Source of the DNA: Enterococcus mediterraneensis
GTDB taxonomy: Bacteria > Bacillota > Bacilli > Lactobacillales > Enterococcaceae
Length of the DNA: 64,000 bases
NCBI RefSeq assembly: GCF_900604485.1
Contig: NZ_UWOP01000001.1
Coordinates: 1,692,369-1,756,368, forward strand
Direction: 5' to 3'
This document shows positions 15,892 through 24,331 of this stretch, one piece after another. Each line of letters begins with the position of its first letter. The first letter of the stretch is position 1. Position numbers and translations under genes: made by a program. The notes below the pieces were generated by a model, which was given only the letters and a program-made list of their open reading frames with translations, did no database searches and was not told the DNA's origin.

Positions 15892-17313
15892 ATGAAAAAA
15901 CTTGGTTGGCTTAGTATGTGTCTCTTCTTGTTACTATTTAAACCAGCTTTTACTCAGGCAGCAACAGAAACAGAAACAGAAATGGTTCAGATTACTTTAC
16001 ACAAATTGCTTTTCCCAAACGGGCAACTGCCGAAAAATCATCCAAATGACGGACAAGAAAAAGCGTTATTACAAACGTATCGAGGATTAAATGGTGTCAC
16101 ATTCCAAGTTTATGATGTCACAGATTCTTTTTACCATCTACGGGAAAAGGGCAAAACGGTAGAAGAAGCACAAACAGAGATCGCAAAAAACGGTGCGTCT
16201 TCCGGTACGTTTACCGCAGAAGCAACAACTACAACTCTTAACAACGAAGATGGTATCGCTTCTTTTTCTCTGGCCGCTAAAGATCAAGAAAAAAGAGATA
16301 AAGCGTATCTTTTCATTGAATCCAAAGCACCAGAAGTCGTCAAAGAAAAGGCAGAGAATATGGTAGTTGTTCTTCCTGTACATGGACAAAACAATCAAAA
16401 ACTTTCAACTATCCATTTGTATCCTAAAAATGAAGAAAACGACTACCCTGATCCACCTTTTGAGAAGGTATTAGAAGAAACGAGGGATAATTTTACGATT
16501 GGTGACAAAGTCACTTATTCCTTGCACACGACGATCCCTATGAATATCTTAGACTATCAAAAATTCGTATTATCAGATAGTGCGGATGGAGCATTAACGT
16601 TTTTACCTAATAGTTTAACGATTTCATCGAATGGAGAAAAGCTGACAGAAGGCTTTGTCATACACAAAAAACCTCACGGATTTGATGTTTTATTTTCGAT
16701 CCCTTCGTTGGAAAAATATGCTGGAAAAAAACTGACCATTTCTTATCAGATGCAGCTAAGCAGTACAGCACAGGCGAACAAGGAAATCAACAACAACGGA
16801 ACACTGGATTTTGGTTTTGGTATCAGTACAAAGAAAGTCTCTGTATATACAGGGAGTAAGCAATTTGTCAAAATCGAGACAAATAAACCAGATAAACGAT
16901 TAGCTGGCGCAGTATTCCTTATTAAAAACAAAGCAGGAAATTACCTCCAGCAAACAGCCAACGGATACAAGTGGACAAAGAACGAATCAGATGCGCTTCA
17001 CCTGATTTCCGATAAAAATGGCGCTTTTTCAATTTCCGGGTTGAAAACAGGAAGTTATCGATTAAAAGAGATCGAAGCACCTTCTGGTTATATTTTAAGT
17101 GAAACAGAAATTCCGTTTACCATTTCAACTTTTCTTTCTGAGGAGAAAGAGGCGGACAGTATATTGAAAGTAGTCAATAAAAAAGAAAATAGCCGTCCAT
17201 TTCTTCCAAAAACAAACGAAACGAAAAATACACTTTTAGGCGTTGTTGGTATGGTATTCGCAAGCTTTGCAATCTGGTTGTTTATCAAAAAAAGAACAGG
17301 AGTGAAAAAATGA
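15892..17313 (+). CDS. ebpB: Minor (basal) pilin EbpB
   Basis: ATG 15892, behind AGAGGGGGC, begins a 473-residue protein 2 nt after ebpA. It has a signal peptide (about 1-24, ...PAFTQA), a pilin-type HLYPKN motif near residue 178, two beta-sandwich regions, an E-box-like segment (SYRLKEIEAPSGYIL), and a sorting signal LPKTN followed by a hydrophobic stretch and KKRTGVKK. The variant LPKTN signal fits the subunit that ends pilus growth and attaches it to the wall through a housekeeping sortase; this is family knowledge, not shown here. Co-transcribed with ebpA and ebpC. Confidence 0.9.
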   Translation: MKKLGWLSMCLFLLLFKPAFTQAATETETEMVQITLHKLLFPNGQLPKNHPNDGQEKALLQTYRGLNGVTFQVYDVTDSFYHLREKGKTVEEAQTEIAKNGASSGTFTAEATTTTLNNEDGIASFSLAAKDQEKRDKAYLFIESKAPEVVKEKAENMVVVLPVHGQNNQKLSTIHLYPKNEENDYPDPPFEKVLEETRDNFTIGDKVTYSLHTTIPMNILDYQKFVLSDSADGALTFLPNSLTISSNGEKLTEGFVIHKKPHGFDVLFSIPSLEKYAGKKLTISYQMQLSSTAQANKEINNNGTLDFGFGISTKKVSVYTGSKQFVKIETNKPDKRLAGAVFLIKNKAGNYLQQTANGYKWTKNESDALHLISDKNGAFSISGLKTGSYRLKEIEAPSGYILSETEIPFTISTFLSEEKEADSILKVVNKKENSRPFLPKTNETKNTLLGVVGMVFASFAIWLFIKKRTGVKK

Positions 17314-19187
17314 AAAATCATAAAAAAATAAACGTTATGTTAGGAGTACTTTTCCTTATTTTACCATTACTCACAAACAGCTTCGGCGCAAAAAAAGTGT
17401 TTGCAGAGGAGACAGCAGCTCAAGTCATTCTCCATAAAAAGAAAATGACTGATTTACCCGATCCTTTGATTCAAAACAGTGGGAAAGAAATGAGTGAATT
17501 CGATCAATACCAAGGATTAGCCGATATTTCATTTTCAGTTTATAACGTCACTCAAGAATTTTATGCGCAACGAGATAAAGGAGCGTCCGTGGATGCAGCA
17601 AAACAAGCAGTCCAGTCTTTGACTCCTGGTACACCAGTTGCTTCAGGAACGACAGATGCTGATGGAAATGTCACTTTATCTTTACCTAAAAAACAAAATG
17701 GGAAAGATGCAGTCTACACGATCAAAGAAGAACCAAAAGACGGAGTGTCAGCTGCCGCAAACATGGTTTTAGCTTTCCCTGTATATGAGATGATCAAACA
17801 AGCAGATGGCTCTTATAAATACGGAACAGAAGAACTAGATACTATCCATCTCTACCCTAAAAATACAGTCGGTAATGATGGAACGTTGAAAGTTACAAAA
17901 ATCGGTACTGCCGAAAACGAAGCACTAAATGGAGCAGAATTTATTATTTCTAAAGAAGAAGGAACACCAAGCGTCAAAAAATACATCCAAAGTGTCACAG
18001 ATGGATTGTACACTTGGACAACTGATCAAACCAAAGCCAAACATTTCATTACTGGTCATTCTTATGACATCGGCAACAATGACTTTGCCGAGGCATCTAT
18101 TGAAAAAGGCCAGTTGATCGTTAATCATTTAGAAGTTGGAAAATATAATTTAGAAGAAGTAAAAGCTCCTGATAATGCGGAAATGATTGAAAAGCAAACA
18201 ATCACGCCTTTTGAGATCCTGGCAAATAGCCAAACACCAGTAGAAAAGACCATCAAAAATGATACGTCTAAAGTTGATAAAACAACACCTCAATTGAATG
18301 GAAAAGATGTCGCAATCGGTGAAAAAATTCAATATGAGATTTCTGTCAATATCCCATTAGGTATCGCTGATAAAGAAGGAACGCAAAACAAGTACACAAC
18401 ATTCAAACTTATCGATACTCATGACGCTGCTTTAACATTTGATAATGATTCTTCAGGAACGTATGTTTATGCCTTATATGATGGAAATAAAGAAATCGAC
18501 CCAGTAAATTATTCTGTCACTGAGCAAACAAACGGATTCACGGTTTCAGTTGATCCGAATTATATTCCTTCATTAACTCCTGGCGGTACATTGAAATTCG
18601 TTTACTATATGCATTTGAACGAAAAAGCAGATCCAACCAAAGGATTTTCTAACCAAGCAAATGTCGATAACGGGCATACAAATGATCAAACACCACCGTC
18701 AGTCGATGTCGTTACTGGGGGCAAACGATTTGTTAAAGTAGATGGTGACGTTACATCAGATCAAACACTTGCTGGAGCAGAATTCGTCGTTCGTGATCAA
18801 GATAGTGACACAGCGAAATATTTATCGATCGACCCATCCACAAAAGCCGTCAGCTGGGTATCGGCGAAAGAATCAGCAACGGTTTTTACAACCACAAGTA
18901 ACGGTTTAATCGATGTGACAGGTCTAAAATATGGCACGTACTATCTGGAAGAAACGAAAGCGCCAGAAAAATATGTTCCATTAACAAACCGTGTAGCATT
19001 TACTATCGATGAACAATCTTATGTAACAGCAGGACAGTTGATTTCTCCTGAAAAAATACCAAATAAACACAAAGGTACACTTCCTTCAACAGGCGGTAAG
19101 GGAATCTATGTGTATATCGGTGCAGGAGTAGTCCTTCTATTGATTGCTGGACTGTACTTTGCTAGACGCAAGCACAGTCAGATTTAG
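17310..19187 (+). CDS. ebpC: Major pilin EbpC (pilus backbone)
   Basis: This 625-residue backbone subunit overlaps the ebpB stop by 4 nt. A signal peptide (about 1-32) is followed by an N-terminal domain ending in the pilin motif YPKN (Tyr182-Asn185; Lys184 is the expected cross-linking residue). Cna-B-like domains follow, one with the E-box YYLEETKAPEKY. It ends with LPSTG, a membrane span and an RRKHS tail. Sortase C joins the LPSTG threonine of one subunit to the pilin-motif lysine of the next. All required residues are present. Confidence 0.92.
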   Translation: MKNHKKINVMLGVLFLILPLLTNSFGAKKVFAEETAAQVILHKKKMTDLPDPLIQNSGKEMSEFDQYQGLADISFSVYNVTQEFYAQRDKGASVDAAKQAVQSLTPGTPVASGTTDADGNVTLSLPKKQNGKDAVYTIKEEPKDGVSAAANMVLAFPVYEMIKQADGSYKYGTEELDTIHLYPKNTVGNDGTLKVTKIGTAENEALNGAEFIISKEEGTPSVKKYIQSVTDGLYTWTTDQTKAKHFITGHSYDIGNNDFAEASIEKGQLIVNHLEVGKYNLEEVKAPDNAEMIEKQTITPFEILANSQTPVEKTIKNDTSKVDKTTPQLNGKDVAIGEKIQYEISVNIPLGIADKEGTQNKYTTFKLIDTHDAALTFDNDSSGTYVYALYDGNKEIDPVNYSVTEQTNGFTVSVDPNYIPSLTPGGTLKFVYYMHLNEKADPTKGFSNQANVDNGHTNDQTPPSVDVVTGGKRFVKVDGDVTSDQTLAGAEFVVRDQDSDTAKYLSIDPSTKAVSWVSAKESATVFTTTSNGLIDVTGLKYGTYYLEETKAPEKYVPLTNRVAFTIDEQSYVTAGQLISPEKIPNKHKGTLPSTGGKGIYVYIGAGVVLLLIAGLYFARRKHSQI

Positions 19188-19205
19188 TCTTTTTGCAAGA
19201 ATTGG

Positions 19206-19243
19206 AAAAAGGAGCAGCGGATTACGCAAATGCTCCTTTTTCT
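19206..19243 (+). terminator. Terminator/attenuator between ebpC and srtC
   Basis: AAAAAGGAGCA (19206-19216) pairs with TGCTCCTTTTT (19231-19241), followed by CTTTTATT. It lies between the major pilin and its sortase, so it would let only part of the transcription reach srtC. Confidence 0.75.
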
Positions 19244-19278
19244 TTTATTATCAAACAGTCATCACAAGGAGAACACAA

Positions 19279-20109
19279 ATGAAACCAAAGAAAAGGAAAC
19301 TTCTAGATCTGCTGATGATTCTTCTGCTTCTGTCAGGGATAGGCGTCTTGGCTTATCCATTCGTTAGCGATGCGCTGAATAACTACCTGGATCAGCAAAT
19401 CATCTCTCATTATCAGCAACAAGCAGTAAAAGAAAATGAAGCAGTCATGGCCAAAATCCAAAAAGACATGACAAAGAAAAACCAGCAATTAGCAAAAAAA
19501 GGAGGAAATCCCGGTGTCGATCCCTTTACTAAGAAAAAGGAACCAGTGAAAACGGACAAAACCTATTTTGAAAAACATACGATCGGTATTTTGACGATCC
19601 CCAAAATCAATGTCAACTTACCGATTTTTGATCAAACAACGATGAAACTATTGGAAAAAGGAGCTTGTCTGCTCGAGGGAACCTCATACCCTATTGGAGG
19701 CAAATCGACACATGCGGTACTTTCTAGCCATAGAGGCTTGTCGCAAGCAAAATTGTTTACAAATTTACCTCAATTAAAAATAAAAGATCACTTTTATATT
19801 GAAATTAACGGACAGTATCTTGCGTATCAAGTCGATCAAATCAAAACCGTAGAACCCACAGAAACAGAAGCGCTGCAAATCCAAGAAGATCAAGATCTAG
19901 TCACACTGGTTACTTGTACTCCGTATATGATCAACAGTCACCGTTTACTGGTGCGTGGACACAGAATCGTTGTTGAACCAGAAGAAATAAAGGAATCCTT
20001 AGAAAAAGTGAAACAGGCAAAGTGTACTGCATTTTTACTTGTAAGCGGTTTGATCGGTGTGCTCTTGTTGCTATTTTTAGTGATCCTAATAAAATTTTTA
20101 AAAAAGTAA
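19279..20109 (+). CDS. srtC: Class C (pilin-polymerising) sortase
   Basis: ATG 19279 (ribosome site AAGGAGAAC) gives 276 residues: an N-terminal membrane span (about 9-28), a DPF lid motif (81-83), catalytic His151 (SSHRG), Cys213 in TLVTCTP, an Arg in LLVRGHR, and a C-terminal membrane span (about 248-272). Lid plus C-terminal anchor are the marks of class C sortases, which polymerise pilins. It is the last gene of the ebp cluster and is separated from ebpC by an attenuator-like hairpin. Confidence 0.92.
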   Translation: MKPKKRKLLDLLMILLLLSGIGVLAYPFVSDALNNYLDQQIISHYQQQAVKENEAVMAKIQKDMTKKNQQLAKKGGNPGVDPFTKKKEPVKTDKTYFEKHTIGILTIPKINVNLPIFDQTTMKLLEKGACLLEGTSYPIGGKSTHAVLSSHRGLSQAKLFTNLPQLKIKDHFYIEINGQYLAYQVDQIKTVEPTETEALQIQEDQDLVTLVTCTPYMINSHRLLVRGHRIVVEPEEIKESLEKVKQAKCTAFLLVSGLIGVLLLLFLVILIKFLKK

Positions 20110-20179
20110 GTATATAGTTTACGTAAACAGAATATCTTTTGTGTATAGTGGAATCTCACGAATGAAACGGAGTGTAATA

Positions 20180-20660
20180 AGATGGAGATAGAATTTAGAC
20201 GAAAGCACGAATTCATCAATTAAGTATTAAATACAGTTACACATGGAATCGCAGCGTTATTAAATTTGCTTTTCTTCTACATTATTTCATAGTCTAATTT
20301 TTATAAAGGTAAAGAAAGTTTTCCAAGTATTCGATCATTGTTCGATCTATCTATCTCTTGATCACTGGTACGTATACACATTTTTGTCTCTTAATAGTAC
20401 ATGGAAAACGACTGATTTGATCTTGCTTAGTGTCATTTGAATACTATCAATAATTGGGAGTGTTTACAAATCTTTGACGTTAACAAAAAATAAATAAGGT
20501 GTCGAAAGTTTCAATGATCATTTACAATGTGATGTTCAATCATCGTTGTCTTATCTAATCTCTATCAAAATATTAATTTAACTGAATCACTAATCTTAGT
20601 TGATGGAAGTAGCGCTGATGTTTTTAACTATCTATGTAAGTAATTGAGCGCTAAGAAATA
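20180..20660 (+). pseudogene. Decayed hemolysin III family membrane protein
   Basis: Pieces in shifting frames match the hemolysin III/YqfA family in order: VNTVTHGIAALLNLLFF, then YKGKESFPSIRSLFDLS, SLITGTYTHFCLLIV (family: LLIAGTYTPFCLL), and NINLTESLILVDGSSADVF-like text near 20570-20625. Many stops and frameshifts make it non-functional. It lies just after the pilus cluster. Confidence 0.6.
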
Positions 20661-20702
20661 CGAATAAATTGGAGATGTGACATAAGTTAGTTACACTCTA
20701 TA

Positions 20703-20756
20703 AAAAATAAGGAGCACTCGAAAATGGCTTATTTTTTCGAGTGCTCCTTATTTTTT
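20703..20756. terminator. Strong bidirectional terminator
   Basis: AAATAAGGAGCACTCGAAAA (20705-20724) faces TTTTTCGAGTGCTCCTTATT (20732-20751) with A and T tracts on both sides; it is one of the longest stems in the window. Confidence 0.8.
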
Positions 20757-20889
20757 ATATTTATCTTCAATGTTTCCAGTATCTATTTTTGTCAATCCCA
20801 TTGCGCTTAAATCATATTCTCTTGGACGACTAAATATAGGGAGAATTGATCTGAAGAGTTACACATGCTTCTTTTTTAGCGACTTATGT

Positions 20890-21016
20890 CACCGTTTCTT
20901 CTTTTTATAATATCTTGATGATAAAATCAACTTTATTTTCAGATTTAGATAATTCTTGCAAATATCTATTGTACTTAATCGATCAACTATCCATAATGGA
21001 ATGGCAACACTTTTTT
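20890..21016 (-). pseudogene. C-terminal remnant of a lipoprotein paralogous to 7430-8203
   Basis: On the reverse strand PLWIVDRLSTI, then in the next frame LSKSENKVDFIIKIL stop, lines up with TWLVDQLSTINTSFHELPKP and ADMVIKTF at the end of the 7.4-kb lipoprotein. DNA similarity also extends into its downstream terminator side (CGTTTCTT). The remnant stops exactly where the IS3 element begins, so the insertion or a later deletion removed the rest. Confidence 0.65.
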
Positions 21017-21125
21017 TGACAAAAATTATAAGGTGTTGTGAATGCTGCGGTGTTATGGCTCCGATTGCCCTTGACAATGAGCATCCTCGGATCTGATTTT
21101 CTCCGGCAGAAGCACAATCATTCAA

Positions 21126-21965
21126 TTAGGCTGCCTCTCCAGAGGTATCAGATCCGCGCTCATTATCAAGGATTCGCTTCGCCAATCTCTGTTGTCGAAT
21201 TTGGATCGGTGTTTCATACGCCAACGTGCCATGTAAGCGTAGATAGTTCCACCAATGCACATAATCAAACAATTCTAGACGTAGCTGTGCCAGTGTCTCA
21301 AATTGGTATTGATGCACGAATTCTACTTTGACAGATTTATAGGTTGATTCCGCAACGGAATTATCATACGGACAACCCTTCCTACTCAATGAACGAGTAA
21401 TTCCAAAACCATTCAGAATCTCATGAATGGTTTGGTTATCAAATTCCTTTCCCCGGTCTGTATGAAAAAGCTTGACGTCTGTTAAAGAATACGGTATCCG
21501 TCCAAAGGCTTCTTTTACCAATGAGGCATCTTTCTTCTCACCACAGGAATAACCAATAATTTCTCGATTAAACAAATCAAGTATTAAGCAGATATAATGC
21601 CACTTTTTCCCCACGCGAACATAAGTAAGATCCGTAACGATGGCTTCCAATGGCTGTTCTTGTGTAAAGGTCCGATCTAATACATTCGCTGTTTTCGCTT
21701 CATTACAAGCTGTTCGTTGCCCTTTAAAATGAGCGATCGTATAGGTAGATGTCAATCCGCGGCGTTTCATGATTCGACCGATTCGGCGCCGACTGAGTTG
21801 AAGCCCACGCTTTGCTAAACACTTCTTCAATTTTCGGGTACCGTAAGCCTTTCGGTTTCGAATAAACTCTTCCTGAACGATCTCTTCTAAGTCGGACTCA
21901 TTTTCGATCGGTTTCGCTTGATAATAGTAGGTTTGACGAGAAATATTTAGAATTTTGCACATCAC
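21126..21965 (-). CDS. IS3 transposase OrfB (DDE integrase domain)
   Basis: This 279-residue protein has an N-terminal HTH_21-type region (EFIRNRKAYGTRKLKKCLAK) and an rve integrase core with the DDE residues in VTDLTYV, FHTDRGKEF and NSVAESTYKSVKVE. The frame continues upstream of the listed ATG as KRQVIDANKHKYSIS, joining orfA across the A-rich GACGAAAAGACAAG. A -1 frameshift there would make the OrfAB fusion transposase, as in other IS3 elements. It looks intact. Confidence 0.9.
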   Translation of the reverse strand: MMCKILNISRQTYYYQAKPIENESDLEEIVQEEFIRNRKAYGTRKLKKCLAKRGLQLSRRRIGRIMKRRGLTSTYTIAHFKGQRTACNEAKTANVLDRTFTQEQPLEAIVTDLTYVRVGKKWHYICLILDLFNREIIGYSCGEKKDASLVKEAFGRIPYSLTDVKLFHTDRGKEFDNQTIHEILNGFGITRSLSRKGCPYDNSVAESTYKSVKVEFVHQYQFETLAQLRLELFDYVHWWNYLRLHGTLAYETPIQIRQQRLAKRILDNERGSDTSGEAA

Positions 21966-21997
21966 TGATATGGAATATTTATGCTTGTTGGCATCAA

Positions 21998-22288
21998 TTA
22001 CTTGTCTTTTCGTCCGAATATCAGCGCCGCCTGCTTTAAAATATCATTCTCCATTTCGAGTTGCTTATTTTTCTTTCTTAGTGCGATCAATTCTGCTTGT
22101 TCTGGTGTTAAGTTGTCTCTTTCTTTGAATGAGCCCGTTGATTGTGCTTGCTTCATCCATTTATCGAAAGAAGAAGGCGTAAGCTCATACTCTCGAATAA
22201 TTTCTGCGCGAGGCTTACCAGCGAGATAGAGATCGACGATTTGTTGTTTGAATTCTTTTGAATAGGTTCTTCGTTGACGTCTTGACAT
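21998..22288 (-). CDS. IS3 OrfA (helix-turn-helix)
   Basis: 96 residues with the transposase_8 helix-turn-helix (RRTYSKEFKQQIVDLYLAGK) and a C-terminal leucine-zipper-like coiled coil (LIALRKKNKQLEMENDILKQ), which binds the IS ends and mediates dimerisation. Its end overlaps the orfB frame at a GAAAAG slip site. Confidence 0.9.
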   Translation of the reverse strand: MSRRQRRTYSKEFKQQIVDLYLAGKPRAEIIREYELTPSSFDKWMKQAQSTGSFKERDNLTPEQAELIALRKKNKQLEMENDILKQAALIFGRKDK

Positions 22289-22519
22289 GAAAAATCCTCC
22301 AGTGTGTTTTTTATTATTCTACACACCTTATTTTTTCTGTCTAGTCTAGTGTAGCCGATTCATAACTTTATCTTTGAGTCGTAAATAAACATAAGATTAT
22401 TGATATGGAAGAAATTCAAAAAGATATGAAACTAATCAGATAGGTAAGAAATATCTTAAGTTGTAATAAAGAGATACAATAACCCTTAATCAACAATTAC
22501 TAAAGAGCTTAAAAAAATA

Positions 22520-22596
22520 CGTGAATCATTTAGAAAAAAATCAATTATCTTCAATTATAGTAAATGAACTTAACTTCATAGCTGAAACAGAATAAC
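22520..22596 (+). pseudogene. C-terminal scrap, paralogous to 10428-10499
   Basis: The frame ends KNQLSSIIVNELNFIAETE stop and is nearly identical to the scrap at 10.45 kb. No start or upstream domain is visible. Confidence 0.6.
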
Positions 22597-22604
22597 TTGA
22601 ATCC

Positions 22605-22625
22605 TCAAATAACTTCTCTACCTGC
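22605..22625 (-). repeat. 21-nt repeat, copy C (inverted relative to 222-242)
   Basis: The reverse strand here is identical over 21 bases to 222-242, and similarity continues into GA[AT]TCAA. It lies 9 nt after the decayed scrap. It may mark the far side of the mobile region. Confidence 0.7.
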
Positions 22626-23055
22626 TGTTTTGGTTACGATATTGGCTACGTTCCCGATGATAATATCTGCTGCTATATACTGTCAGTCTATAGTAATTTG
22701 TTAAATGAAATATCTATACAAAGCTTATTCCTTTACTCTGATTCCCAAAAGAGTCATTGGAAGGGTCAGTGGGGTAATAAAATTTTTCTAGCCAGAAACG
22801 CCGACATTTAGCGTTTCTGGCTTTTTACTTTTCAAAAAATTCAGAGCTCCCAACCTCTCTTGAAAAGAAAACTTGATGCAGAAATGCAGAATCTTTCCCA
22901 CAATCCCGCTCCCTACAATTTTTACATAAACACATATCCAACCCGACTTCTCCTTACAAAAACCTTTCAATACTGTTACCACAGTTTAGGTCTTAAGCCC
23001 GATTAGTTAAGATTTATATTTGTTAGTATAGTTATATATTCGAAAGGAGAGAGTT
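22626..23055. other. Intergenic stretch before the YxeA-like gene
   Basis: No gene is supported. A terminator hairpin lies at 22790-22826: AGCCAGAAACGC pairing with GCGTTTCTGGCT, followed by TTTT. The short reverse open frame over 22788-22982 lacks a ribosome site and is probably chance. AGAAAGGAGAGAG just before 23056 is the ribosome site of the next gene. Confidence 0.5.
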
Positions 23056-23430
23056 ATGAAAACAATTGTAAAAGTAGTATTGTCAGTAGGGATTTTTATT
23101 TTGCTTCTATGTGGGGGTGCGTTGTTGTACACCAAGAATTCATCGGGAGAAGTGGCTGCCCTTTTTGATCAATTAAATCCGCTAATTCCAGAAAGTGAAG
23201 TCTATGTCAAAACACAGGCACCTGAATCAGTCAATGAACATGGTACAGCAATGTATAAACAAACAGCTGCATCTTCTGATGGTACGACAAGAACGATAGA
23301 ATTTACTGGGATGCAGGAACTGAAAAAAGGCCATTACCTAAAATTGACCAATAAAGGCGCTCATGTTGAGACATACGAAGAGGTTCCTGAAAAAGATGTT
23401 CCACAAAAGGCACTAGAAAAAATCAAGTAA
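23056..23430 (+). CDS. YxeA family (DUF1093) secreted protein
   Basis: 124 residues with an N-terminal hydrophobic segment (about 4-24) and a small beta-rich domain (YVKTQAPESVNEHGTAMYKQ ... IEFTGMQELKKGHYLKLTNK). The pattern, including the LKKGHYLKL turn, is typical of YxeA-like proteins common in enterococci and bacilli, whose function is unknown. It stands alone between terminators. Confidence 0.7.
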   Translation: MKTIVKVVLSVGIFILLLCGGALLYTKNSSGEVAALFDQLNPLIPESEVYVKTQAPESVNEHGTAMYKQTAASSDGTTRTIEFTGMQELKKGHYLKLTNKGAHVETYEEVPEKDVPQKALEKIK

Positions 23431-23799
23431 CGTATATCGGTCAAGATTAAAAAACTGTGAAGGATCAATAAATCCTATATAGTGAACTTCTTGACAGTTA
23501 CAAATCTTATATAACCATTTCTCAAATAAAAATGAAATCCCAAGTCAGAAATACTTTTAAACAGTATTTCTGGCTTTTTATTTTTAGAAAGAGAATTTAT
23601 GTGATGAGGTGTTTGCAATTGATATTCCAACAAAATCAAATGATTCTTGAAAAGGCTATTTGATTGCTCAAGAGTACAATATTGGTTTTTTCTCTAATAA
23701 AAACACCTAAAAACGTACCAAAATGCTAAAAAAGATTGTCAGTGATTTTAGAAAGAGCTATCATTGGCTATAAGATAACTAATTTAGGGAGTTGGTAGC
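23431..23799. other. Intergenic stretch with terminator
   Basis: A terminator hairpin at 23543-23579 (AGTCAGAAATACT with AGTATTTCTGGCT, then TTTTTATTTTT) is the main feature. Its stem is similar to the one at 22790-22826, which bounds the other side of the YxeA-like gene. Nothing else is recognised until the GGGAG ribosome site before 23800. Confidence 0.55.
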
Positions 23800-24315
23800 A
23801 TGAGCGAGTATAAATATATCTTATCGCTATATCAGAAGCATCAGCAGTATAAAGGAAGATTGGCGTTGGTGTCTTTCGCATTGATCGTGGGTGTCAGTAT
23901 TTTTGTGTGGTTGGATCTTATACGGATTAATCCATTTATTCTCTACGTTCTTGCCATGGCAGTGGCGCTTTATTACGCAGTTCGTTCACGTGTTGAAAGC
24001 AGAAATTACGATAAACTGATCAAATTTTTACAAGAACATGATCCTGAAACGTTGAAAAACAAAGAACTTGTCTTTTTCATCGACTATCAGTTGAGACATT
24101 ATTTTGATCATGAGTCAGATGAACTGATCAAAATGCTGAATGATGCAGAAGACTGGAACGATGAAAAAGCGGCTGCTGATTTGCAAAGGATCACCACAGA
24201 GATAAAGAACTATCATGATTATTTATTGGATAGTCAATCATTGGAACAAGAGATGGAGATTTCTTTGAGTTGGTATAAAAAATCAATTGAACAGCGTAAG
24301 CAAGACTTAGTGTAG
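23800..24315 (+). CDS. Membrane protein of unknown function
   Basis: 171 residues, ATG 23800 behind TTAGGGAG. Two membrane segments (about 22-41 and 44-64) are followed by a hydrophilic, highly charged and helical tail (about 75-171) that should be cytoplasmic or peripheral. I recognise no family. It is followed after about 16 nt by the secreted coiled-coil protein, so the pair is probably one operon. Confidence 0.6.
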   Translation: MSEYKYILSLYQKHQQYKGRLALVSFALIVGVSIFVWLDLIRINPFILYVLAMAVALYYAVRSRVESRNYDKLIKFLQEHDPETLKNKELVFFIDYQLRHYFDHESDELIKMLNDAEDWNDEKAAADLQRITTEIKNYHDYLLDSQSLEQEMEISLSWYKKSIEQRKQDLV

Positions 24316-24331
24316 GCGGAGAGTGAAAAAG

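Larger units (their letters stand above)
21017..22342 (-). mobile_element. IS3-family insertion sequence
   Basis: The element holds overlapping orfA and orfB on the reverse strand. The ends form imperfect inverted repeats: left, inward, TTGACAAAAATTATAAGGTG (from about 21016); right, inward, AGACAGAAAAAATAAGGTG (from about 22342). Length is about 1.33 kb, usual for IS3 elements. Exact ends and a target duplication are not certain. It interrupts a decayed lipoprotein gene. Confidence 0.8.

Noticed and set aside
20114-20129. GTTTACGTAAAC palindrome after srtC as an operator
   Set aside because: A short AT-rich palindrome near a decayed gene with no second copy found and no regulator to match.
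22788-22982. Reverse open frame of 64 codons
   Set aside because: No ribosome site or coding-like composition, and it overlaps a terminator hairpin.
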